Origin: Verrucomicrobiia bacterium
Lineage (GTDB): Bacteria > Verrucomicrobiota > Verrucomicrobiae > Limisphaerales > UBA11358
Direction of reading: 5' to 3'
Length of the DNA: 7,512 nucleotides
NCBI GenBank assembly: GCA_030042375.1
Contig: JASHZU010000430.1
Location: 1-7,512, forward strand
This document shows, piece after piece, positions 1-6,831 of this stretch. A program made the translations under genes and the position numbers. The notes under the pieces were generated by a model. The model did no database searches. It had not been told where the DNA came from and saw only the letters and a list, made by a program, of their open reading frames with translations. How positions within the stretch are numbered: position 1 is the stretch's first letter; each line of letters starts with the position of its first letter.

Positions 1-3000
1 CCGATGTTTCTCGAAAAGCGGGTCTATCAGGGAAGCAGTGGCAAAGTCTATCCTTTGCCGTTTATCGATCGCATTGCTGAAAAACCGATCGAGCGAAAGT
101 GGAAGGCCATTTGGATAGAAAATGAATTCGTGCGCGCAATGGTTTTGCCGGAAATCGGCGGCCGCATTCATGTGTTCCAGGACAAAACGAACGGCTATGA
201 TCTGATTTATAACCAGCCGGTCATCAAGCCTGCCCTGGTCGGTCTTGCCGGTCCCTGGATTTCCGGCGGTATCGAGTTTAACTGGCCGCAGCATCATCGC
301 CCGGCGACATTCCTGCCCGTCAATTTTGAAATTGAAGAACACCCCGACGGCTCAAAAACCATTTGGTGCAGCGACCATGATCCGATGTGTCGCATGAAAG
401 GAATGCACGGCGTTTGTTTGCATCCGGGCAAAAGCTTTTTGGAACTTAAAGTCCGGGCCTATAACCGGACGCCCTTGGTTCAGACTTTTTTATGGTGGGC
501 CAATGTGGCAACGCGCGTCCATGAGGCTTATCAGAGCTTTTTCCCGCCGGATGTTTACTATGTGGCCGACCATGCCCGGCGCTCGATGAGCGAATTCCCG
601 CACGCGCAGGGCTTCTATTATGGGGTGAACTACGGCGAGCGCGGCAGAAACGGAATTCCAGAACAAGAAATTCCGTCACAATTTGTTCCCCCTCATTGCC
701 GTTCCGCCAAAACAAAAGCGCGGAGCGCAGGCGTTCCGGATTATGCGCCGAACGATTTGTCGTTTTATGCAAATATCCCGGTGCCGACATCCTATATGTG
801 CCTGGGGAGCAAAAAGGATTTCTTTGGCGGTTACGATTATGCGGCCGGGGCCGGGATTGTTCACATTGCCAATCATCACATCTCACCCGGCAAGAAACAA
901 TGGACGTGGGGCAATCATAATTTTGGTTACGCCTGGGACCGGAACCTGACAGATGCCCGGGCGGATGGCGAATTTCCGCCCTATATCGAAATCATGGCTG
1001 GCGTTTATACCGACAACCAGCCTGACTTCAGTTTCCTCCAGCCGGGCGAAACGAAAACGTGGAGCCAGTACTGGTACCCCATCCAAAAGATAGGCCCCGC
1101 ACATGAGGCCAACCTCAATGCAGCTGTTCGTTTGGAACTTTCCGGGCGGGAACTGTTGATTGGAATTGCCGTAACCGGCAGCTATTCCCAGTCACGCATC
1201 GCGCTTTCCGTAAAAGGAAAAATGCTCGCGCATTGGACCAGGGATTTGTCCCCGGTGTCTCCGCTCGCTGAGAAAATCACACTGCCTAAAAACGTTGCGG
1301 AAAAAGATTTGCTGCTGACGGTTCGGACGTCCGATGGTAGTTCATTAATTTCATACCAGCCGGAAGAACTTGTGAAAGGCGCAGTGCCACCGCCGGCTAC
1401 CGAGCCTCCTCCTCCGGAGGAAATCAGCCACAATGACGAATTGTTCATTACCGGCCTGCATCTGGAGCAGTATCGTCATGCGACACGTTCTCCAGCGATC
1501 TATTGGCTCGAAGCATTGCGCCGGGACCCAATGGATTCGCGATGCAACAATGCGATGGGCTTATGGCATCTCCGACGGGGTGAATTTACTATTGCTGAAA
1601 AATATTTTCGAAATGCCATCAGCCGGCTCACGCGCAGAAATTCCAATCCCTATGACGGGGAAGCGTTTTATAATCTGGGCTTGTGCCTGCGCTATTTAGG
1701 GCGCAACCACGAGGCCTATGATGCGTTCTACAAGGCGGTGTGGAACCAGTCCTGGTCAGCGGCAGGGTTTCATGCTTTGGCGGAAATAGATTGTACGCGG
1801 AAAAATTGGGAACTGGCGTTGGGCCATTTGAATCACTCTTTGCAATTTAATACGGGCAATCTCCGCGCGCGGAATTTAAAGACGATCGTTTTAAGGCAAT
1901 TAAACCGACTGGATGAAGCGGATGAGCTTTTGCGTGAAACAGTGAAGCTGGATTCCCTGGACTGGTGGGCCAAACATCTCCAGGGGAAAGAAGTCACCGC
2001 CGATTTACAGACGCGGCTGGACCTGGCGCATGATTTCGCGCGGGCCGGTTTTTTTGACAAAGCGATTGCTGTTTTAAATAACCTGGCCGCCGTCGCAGGC
2101 GTGTTGCCGGACCAAAGCTGGGGAGCGCAGCCGCTCGTGGATTACACGCTGGGATGGCTGTACGAAAACATCGGCAACAAAAAAACTGCGTTGCACTATT
2201 TTAAACAGGCGGCGGCTTCGTTGCCGGATTATTGTTTCCCGTCTCGTCTTGAGGAGATCGCTATTTTAGAGGCGGCTATGGCTGCCAACCCAAGCGATGC
2301 CCGGGCCGCATACTATCTTGGCAATTTGTTGTATGACCGTCGCCGGCATGAGGAGGCAATTCGTTTTTGGGAAAAATCGGTGAAGCTGGATTCGAGCTTT
2401 TCGATCGCCTGGCGTAACCTTGGCATTGGCTTCTTCAATGTTTTAAAAAATCCTGTCAAGGCGCGGGCTGCTTATGAAAAGGCATTTAAGGCGAATCCGG
2501 ATGATGCCCGGTTGCTTTATGAACGCGACCAGCTTTGGAAGCGCTTGGGCGATAAGCCGCAGAAACGTCTGCGCGAACTGGAGAAACATTTGAAACTCGT
2601 CTCGCAACGCGACGACTTGAGCGTCGAAATCTGTGCGCTCTATAATCAAACGGGCCAACACGAAAAAGCCGCGCGACTACTTGCCGGACGAAAATTTCAG
2701 CCATGGGAGGGGGGAGAGGGGAGGACTCTGGAACAGCACGCGCGCACGCAAAGTGCCCTGGGGAACGCAGCGATGGCAAGGGGGAATTTTGCCGTTGCTG
2801 AAGGGCATTTTGAATCTGCGCTTGCGTCTCCGGACAATTTGGGAGAAGCCAAGCATTTGTTGGCGAACCAAAGCGATATTCATTTCCGGCTCGGCTGTGC
2901 ATTCGCCGGGCTGGATGATGATAAATCCGCCAGAGAGCATTGGCAGACAGCTGCGGCCTTCAAAGGGGATTTCCAGGAAATGCGTGTGCGCGCGTTCAGC

Positions 3001-3330
3001 GAGATGACTTATTACTCTGCTTTATCGTTGGAGAAACTGGGCGAGCGCGCCAAAGCCGGGAAATTGTTCAAGGACCTGCTTGATTTCGCAAAAGCTCTCC
3101 GCAACGCCCCGGCAAAAATTGATTACTTCGCCACATCGCTGCCCACCATGCTTTTATTTGATGATGATTTGCAATTTCGCCAGGAGACAACCGCTCTATT
3201 TCTGGAAGCCCAGGCATTTTTAGGATTGGGTAAAATGGCGAAAGCTGAAGCGTTGCTGCACCGTGTCCTGGAGCGGGACCCCAATCACGCGCCAGCGGCG
3301 GATCTTTTGAAGGAGGCAATTGTAATATGA
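1..3330 (+). CDS. DUF5107 domain protein with C-terminal TPR array (5' end outside window)
   Basis: Biochemical function is not established to my knowledge. DUF5107 is related to the galactose-mutarotase beta-supersandwich, so sugar binding or anomer conversion is plausible. Numbering from the ATG at base 4, the DUF5107 region spans about residues 1-365. It shows the family's conserved blocks: FLEKRVYQGSSG (2-13), GPWISGGIEFNWPQHHRP (83-100), QTFLWWAN (160-167), NIPVPTSY (257-264), SPGKKQWTWGN (294-304) and YIEIMAGVYTDNQPDF (327-342). A poorly conserved stretch (about 365-460) and a Pro/Glu-rich linker (461-473) follow, then helical TPR-like repeats to the end, including the block PWEGGEG (900-906) that I recall from full-length homologues. 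The open frame continues left through codon 1 (CCG, Pro). As I recall, family members read ...NPMFLEKRVYQGSSG, so the ATG at 4 is probably internal and a short N-terminal piece is missing. It overlaps the next gene by 4 bases. Family call is firm; role is unknown. Confidence 0.9.
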   Translation, partial: PMFLEKRVYQGSSGKVYPLPFIDRIAEKPIERKWKAIWIENEFVRAMVLPEIGGRIHVFQDKTNGYDLIYNQPVIKPALVGLAGPWISGGIEFNWPQHHRPATFLPVNFEIEEHPDGSKTIWCSDHDPMCRMKGMHGVCLHPGKSFLELKVRAYNRTPLVQTFLWWANVATRVHEAYQSFFPPDVYYVADHARRSMSEFPHAQGFYYGVNYGERGRNGIPEQEIPSQFVPPHCRSAKTKARSAGVPDYAPNDLSFYANIPVPTSYMCLGSKKDFFGGYDYAAGAGIVHIANHHISPGKKQWTWGNHNFGYAWDRNLTDARADGEFPPYIEIMAGVYTDNQPDFSFLQPGETKTWSQYWYPIQKIGPAHEANLNAAVRLELSGRELLIGIAVTGSYSQSRIALSVKGKMLAHWTRDLSPVSPLAEKITLPKNVAEKDLLLTVRTSDGSSLISYQPEELVKGAVPPPATEPPPPEEISHNDELFITGLHLEQYRHATRSPAIYWLEALRRDPMDSRCNNAMGLWHLRRGEFTIAEKYFRNAISRLTRRNSNPYDGEAFYNLGLCLRYLGRNHEAYDAFYKAVWNQSWSAAGFHALAEIDCTRKNWELALGHLNHSLQFNTGNLRARNLKTIVLRQLNRLDEADELLRETVKLDSLDWWAKHLQGKEVTADLQTRLDLAHDFARAGFFDKAIAVLNNLAAVAGVLPDQSWGAQPLVDYTLGWLYENIGNKKTALHYFKQAAASLPDYCFPSRLEEIAILEAAMAANPSDARAAYYLGNLLYDRRRHEEAIRFWEKSVKLDSSFSIAWRNLGIGFFNVLKNPVKARAAYEKAFKANPDDARLLYERDQLWKRLGDKPQKRLRELEKHLKLVSQRDDLSVEICALYNQTGQHEKAARLLAGRKFQPWEGGEGRTLEQHARTQSALGNAAMARGNFAVAEGHFESALASPDNLGEAKHLLANQSDIHFRLGCAFAGLDDDKSAREHWQTAAAFKGDFQEMRVRAFSEMTYYSALSLEKLGERAKAGKLFKDLLDFAKALRNAPAKIDYFATSLPTMLLFDDDLQFRQETTALFLEAQAFLGLGKMAKAEALLHRVLERDPNHAPAADLLKEAIVI
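1384..1422 (+). other. Pro/Glu-rich interdomain linker in the DUF5107-TPR protein
   Basis: Residues 461-473 of the first gene read VPPPATEPPPPEE, a low-complexity linker of proline and glutamate between the DUF5107/beta part and the helical TPR part. It suggests two independently folded halves. The DNA contains a perfect 12-base palindrome, TCCTCCGGAGGA, at 1410-1421, which is explained by the proline and glutamate codons. Confidence 0.7.
1543..3303 (+). repeat. Tetratricopeptide (TPR-like) repeat region within the first gene
   Basis: About residues 514-1100 of the first protein consist of repeated helix-turn-helix units with the TPR pattern (small residue/Leu-Gly in helix A, Ala-x-x-x-Phe/Tyr in helix B, often ending near Asp/Asn-Pro). 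Clear units lie near residues 514-546, 553-585, 620-653, 712-742, 766-798, 800-832, 912-945, 956-988 and 1062-1094. Typical cores are FYNLGLCLRYLGRNHEAYDAF and YYLGNLLYDRRRHEEAIRFW. Repeats have diverged at the DNA level, so this is a protein repeat and not a recent tandem duplication. TPR arrays usually bind other proteins or peptides; the partner here is unknown. Confidence 0.85.
3310..3316 (+). promoter_or_regulatory. Ribosome binding site of the mutarotase-like gene
   Basis: A full AAGGAGG Shine-Dalgarno sequence lies 10 bases before the ATG at 3327, inside the last codons of the DUF5107 gene. With the ATGA stop/start overlap it supports 3327 as the true start and suggests translational coupling. 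It is the only strong ribosome binding site seen in the window. Confidence 0.75.
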
Positions 3331-4217
3331 AGGCCTTCTCTAAATCTTTTACCGTTACGCAACTCCAGGGCTTTGCCGTTCACACGCTTCAGAACGAGGG
3401 AGTGGCACTGGCCGTCGTCCCGGAATTGGGAGCGAAAATTATTTCATTGAAAGACCTGCGCACACAGCGTGAATGGCTATGGCATCCCCGCGATAATTTG
3501 CAATTGTTTATCAACCGGCCCCGCGATGCGTTTTCAGACAGTCCTCTCGTGGGAATGGATGAATGCCTGCCGACGATTTTGCCCTGCACCTGGCGGGGGC
3601 GCGAGATGCCGGACCATGGCGAAGTATGGAATCGTTCCTGGGAAGTGGACTATGACGCATGGCAACTGGGAGTCCTGAAAACGACCATTAAATTAAAATC
3701 GCTGCCCTTAATTTTCGAAAGGACCATCCTTTTGCAGGGACACGAAATCCGGATTGATTACAAATTGTCCAACCTGGGAAGCACTGAAGAAAACTTCGTG
3801 TGGGCGGTTCACCCGCTTTTGCGATTAACGGCGGAAGACAAGCTGGAGTTGCCCCGCTCAACCCGCAAGTTGTTGAATGGCGATGGGTGGGTGGATGCGG
3901 TTTCCTCGGCTATTCCTTCGAGCAATTGCGCCAAGGCGTTCGCACACCCGGTTACGGAGGCCTGGGCGGCCATCAAAAACGAAGTTACTGGAGACCGCCT
4001 GGAATTTGTTTGGGATTCACTGCAAAACAATTCCCTGGGCTTGTGGATTACCCGCGGCGGCTGGCATGGTTATCATCATTTTGCAATTGAGCCTACGAAT
4101 GCGGATCACGACTGCCTGGCTACTGCCGCCGATCGCAAACGCTGCGGCGCAATTCCCGGCCATGGCTCGGTCAATTGGCAGCTACTTATGAGGGTGGGGG
4201 CTAACGGGCGATTTTAA
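3327..4217 (+). CDS. Aldose 1-epimerase-like protein (galactose mutarotase superfamily)
   Basis: Predicted 296-residue sugar-epimerase-like protein, a normal length for the superfamily. Mutarotases interconvert alpha and beta anomers of free sugars, usually in the cytoplasm; I see no signal peptide. The N-terminal block VALAVVPELGAKIISLKD (26-43) is the typical first strand pair of the fold. Candidate active-site residues are His97 in MPDHGEVW (94-101), His162 in FVWAVHPLL (157-165) and Glu255 in HFAIEPTN (251-258). By position they match the two histidines and the glutamate of GalM-type enzymes. The sequence is not close to classical GalM (no NHxYFNL block), so the substrate is open: galactose, mannose, another hexose or a phosphorylated sugar. 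It overlaps the upstream gene by 4 bases (ATGA) and the downstream gene by 1 base (TAATG), so it is very likely co-transcribed with both. Superfamily call is good; exact reaction is inference. Confidence 0.85.
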   Translation: MKAFSKSFTVTQLQGFAVHTLQNEGVALAVVPELGAKIISLKDLRTQREWLWHPRDNLQLFINRPRDAFSDSPLVGMDECLPTILPCTWRGREMPDHGEVWNRSWEVDYDAWQLGVLKTTIKLKSLPLIFERTILLQGHEIRIDYKLSNLGSTEENFVWAVHPLLRLTAEDKLELPRSTRKLLNGDGWVDAVSSAIPSSNCAKAFAHPVTEAWAAIKNEVTGDRLEFVWDSLQNNSLGLWITRGGWHGYHHFAIEPTNADHDCLATAADRKRCGAIPGHGSVNWQLLMRVGANGRF

Positions 4218-6805
4218 TGATATACGGGAATAACATGCTTAAACGACTCATACCTTATTTGGTCCTAACTCTATTCTGTTTTATTCATTCCGCATATGCC
4301 GAAAGTGTTTGGCTGTCATCGCTCGATCTTAGCCAGATGACAACAGGTTGGAGTGTCGCTAAAGCCAACCGGGAAATTACTGGCGGTCCTCTCAGCATTC
4401 ATGGCCAAAAATTTGATTATGGGGTCGGAAGCCATGCAACAAGCAAATTCCGTGTGAATCTGGACGGACAAGCGAAACGTTTTACTGCGCAAGTGGGTGT
4501 GGATGACAGTGCCGGCGGCCAGGGCAGCGTTGAATTTATTGTCATGGGGGACGGCAAAATTTTATGGCGCAGCGGCGTTCTTAGGGGCGGCGATTCTGCC
4601 GTGCCAGTGAATGTAAGTCTCAAAGGCGTTAACATCCTGACCTTGCGGGTGACCGATGGCGGGGACGGTGAAAGCAATGATCACGCCGATTGGGCGGATG
4701 CAAAAATAATCATGGATGATGGCGCTGCTGCACCAGTGGCTTTGCCGCCTTATGATAGGTTCGGTTTAAAAACAAAAACCTTTGCCGTGAATTTCCAGGT
4801 GGGTGATGACGGCCGGCTTTATCAATATCCCGTTGGTTCGGACCAGGCCATGAAGCTGTTGCGTGACCAGGAGTTTTATCCCCAGGCCGGAGACGGTTAT
4901 GTATGGGACCCGGCGCTGGAAGTAATCCATGCCGACGGCAATACATCGACCGCGCTTCTTTACGACGATGTAACCCAAAGCAACGAATCGCCGGACATTA
5001 AATTGACCCGCATTCATTTGCATGACCCGGCTTATCCGTTTGAAGTCACACTCTGTTTCCGCACTCATAACGATGAGGATGTTGTGGAGGAATGGACGGA
5101 AATTTGTCATCAGGAAAAAGGTGTCATCACGTTGCAACAAATGGCTTCCTCTTCATTGCTGCTGGCGACCAATGTTTATCTCACCCATTTCTTTGGCGAT
5201 TGGGCCAAGGAAATGATGTATCCCATCACTGACCAGATAACGCCCGGCATCAAGATTCTTGATTCCAAACTCGGTGTCCGTGCGGACCAATATGAGAATC
5301 CCTCTTTTATTTTGTCTTTGAACGGACAGGCCACCGAGACCAATGGTGAAGTCCTGGCCGGCTCGCTCGCCTGGTCGGGCAGCTTCCAATGCGCCTTTGA
5401 CGACAACGTGGAGCAGGTGCGCGCGTTGTGCGGCATTAATCCATTCGCCACGGCCTATCATCTCAAACCCAACGAAACTTTTACCACGCCAACGATGATC
5501 TGGGTCTGGAGTGATCAGGGCCTCGGCGATATGAGCCGTAAATTTCATGATTGGGCCCGCGATTTCGGGGTGCGTGATGGCCACAAAACCCGGGATGTCT
5601 TGCTGAACAATTGGGAAGCGACCGGATTCGATTTTGATTTCAATCGCATTGTGAGCCTTTTTCGGCCGGCGAAAGATTTAGGCGTAGAGCTGTTCCTTTT
5701 GGACGACGGCTGGTTTGGAAATAAATATCCGCGTGTCAACGACCATGCGGGATTGGGTGACTGGCAGCCAAACCGTTCGCGGCTTCCGGATGGCCTGGCG
5801 CCGCTGGCAGCCGCGGCGGTTCAACAGGGATTGCGCTTTGGCATTTGGATGGAGCCGGAAATGGTCAACCCCAACAGCGAGCTATTCCATCAGCACCCTG
5901 ACTGGGTTATCTCCCAGCCCAAACGGGATTTTGAACTGCAACGCAACCAGATGGTCCTCGACCTGACCCGGCCGGAAGTGCAGGAATTTGAGTGGAATGC
6001 TATCAGGAGTATTCTCATTGTTCCGAACATTACCTACGCAAAATGGGATTGTAACCGTTACCTGACGCAGCCGGGTTCATCGTATTTGCCGGAGGACCGG
6101 CAATCGGATTTGGACATTGATTATGTCGAAGCGCTCTACGCCCTTATGGACAAGACCGCCAAGACATTTCCTGATACCGAGCTGATGCTCTGTTCCGGTG
6201 GGGGCGGGCGCGCCGATTATGGCGCCTTGAAATATTTCCAGGAATTTTGGCCCAGCGATGATACCGACCCGGTGGCGCGCGTGCCGATGCAATGGGATTA
6301 CTCTTATTTTTTCCCCCCCATGGCCATTGCCAGCCACGTGACCCACTGGGGCAATCGTCCGATGCACTTTGCCTGTTGTGTGGCGATGAGCGCGCGTTTT
6401 GGCATGGACCTTGACCTGACAAAATTGTCTGCGCAGGACAAAGCGATTTGCGCCGGGGCGATCGCCGCCTACAAGCAAATCCGCGATATTACGGCCCTCG
6501 GAGATTTGTACCGGCTTGAAGATCCTCATAACAACTATCGTGGCGCGCTGGATTTTGTCTCAAAAGATCGCGCGCGTGCAGTGGTGTTTGTCTTCCAATT
6601 GCAGGACGGCCCGAATGCCGCCGTTCATCCGCAGGGGCTGGATCCTGACCGCCAATACACGATTCACGAATTGAACCCGATGCCGGGCCGGGCGGCGATG
6701 GAACAGGAAGGCAAAACTTTCACCGGCGCAGAATTAATGCATGACGGCATCCTCCCTTCGTGTTCCAACGGGCTGGAGGGATGCGTCGTAGAACTTAGTT
6801 CATAA
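4217..6805 (+). CDS. Secreted alpha-galactosidase, GH36, with N-terminal NPCBM domain
   Basis: Retaining exo-glycosidase expected to release terminal alpha-galactose from galactosides. Domain order: signal peptide (to about Ala28, cut site AYA|ES), NPCBM carbohydrate-binding domain (about 30-166, with GGPLSIHGQKFDYGVGSHA at 56-74 and the ending DHADWADAKII at 155-165), GH36 N-terminal beta-supersandwich (about 187-440), (beta/alpha)8 catalytic domain (about 460-770) and C-terminal beta domain. Catalytic signatures are complete: LFLLDDGWFG (492-501), WMEPEMVNP (544-552), AKWDCNR with probable nucleophile Asp611 (codon 6047-6049), CSGGGGRADYGAL (659-671), and WPSDDTDP with probable acid/base Asp681 (codon 6257-6259). 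The start at 4217 overlaps the previous stop. An ATG at 4235 (Met7) gives a cleaner signal peptide (MLKRLIPYLVLTLFCF) and has CGGGA 5 bases upstream, so it may be the real start. There is no lipobox. Family certain; natural substrate unknown. Confidence 0.95.
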   Translation: MIYGNNMLKRLIPYLVLTLFCFIHSAYAESVWLSSLDLSQMTTGWSVAKANREITGGPLSIHGQKFDYGVGSHATSKFRVNLDGQAKRFTAQVGVDDSAGGQGSVEFIVMGDGKILWRSGVLRGGDSAVPVNVSLKGVNILTLRVTDGGDGESNDHADWADAKIIMDDGAAAPVALPPYDRFGLKTKTFAVNFQVGDDGRLYQYPVGSDQAMKLLRDQEFYPQAGDGYVWDPALEVIHADGNTSTALLYDDVTQSNESPDIKLTRIHLHDPAYPFEVTLCFRTHNDEDVVEEWTEICHQEKGVITLQQMASSSLLLATNVYLTHFFGDWAKEMMYPITDQITPGIKILDSKLGVRADQYENPSFILSLNGQATETNGEVLAGSLAWSGSFQCAFDDNVEQVRALCGINPFATAYHLKPNETFTTPTMIWVWSDQGLGDMSRKFHDWARDFGVRDGHKTRDVLLNNWEATGFDFDFNRIVSLFRPAKDLGVELFLLDDGWFGNKYPRVNDHAGLGDWQPNRSRLPDGLAPLAAAAVQQGLRFGIWMEPEMVNPNSELFHQHPDWVISQPKRDFELQRNQMVLDLTRPEVQEFEWNAIRSILIVPNITYAKWDCNRYLTQPGSSYLPEDRQSDLDIDYVEALYALMDKTAKTFPDTELMLCSGGGGRADYGALKYFQEFWPSDDTDPVARVPMQWDYSYFFPPMAIASHVTHWGNRPMHFACCVAMSARFGMDLDLTKLSAQDKAICAGAIAAYKQIRDITALGDLYRLEDPHNNYRGALDFVSKDRARAVVFVFQLQDGPNAAVHPQGLDPDRQYTIHELNPMPGRAAMEQEGKTFTGAELMHDGILPSCSNGLEGCVVELSS
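4235..4300 (+). other. Signal peptide of the GH36 enzyme
   Basis: Residues 7-28 have a short positive start (MLKR), a hydrophobic core (LIPYLVLTLFCF) and an AYA signal peptidase I site before Glu29. The cysteine in the core (TLFC) does not fit a lipobox, so a soluble exported enzyme is expected, either periplasmic or extracellular. Confidence 0.8.
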
Positions 6806-6831
6806 TTTCGGGATTTGTCCGGGTTTTTGCC
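6806..6831 (+). other. 26-base gap between the GH36 and GH92 genes
   Basis: No convincing Shine-Dalgarno sequence, terminator hairpin or promoter pair is visible in this short gap. The GH92 gene is therefore probably transcribed with the genes before it. Confidence 0.5.

Noticed and set aside
446..886. 146-codon minus-strand frame opposite the DUF5107 domain
   Set aside because: The plus strand here encodes the conserved DUF5107 blocks; the antisense product is Arg/Ser/Pro-rich with no motif.
1410..1699. GGAGG at 1416-1420 followed by an out-of-frame ATG at 1433 opening an 88-codon frame
   Set aside because: The GGAGG comes from the Pro/Glu linker codons and the 12-base palindrome there. 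The frame lies inside TPR coding sequence and its product has no recognisable features.
2704..2723. G-rich run that could form a G-quadruplex
   Set aside because: It has only three runs of three or more G plus a GG, and it is explained by codons for the PWEGGEG block that I recall as conserved in DUF5107-TPR proteins.
2633..3007. 124-codon plus-strand frame inside the TPR region
   Set aside because: It is an alternative frame of the conserved TPR part, which continues without interruption in the main frame; no frameshift is indicated.
6077..6529. 150-codon minus-strand frame opposite the GH36 catalytic region
   Set aside because: It overlaps the acid/base motif region of the GH36 gene and has no family signature or ribosome binding site.
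6806..6831. Possible terminator between the GH36 and GH92 genes
   Set aside because: Only a 3-base stem (GGA/TCC) can be found before the T run at 6824-6828, too weak for an intrinsic terminator.
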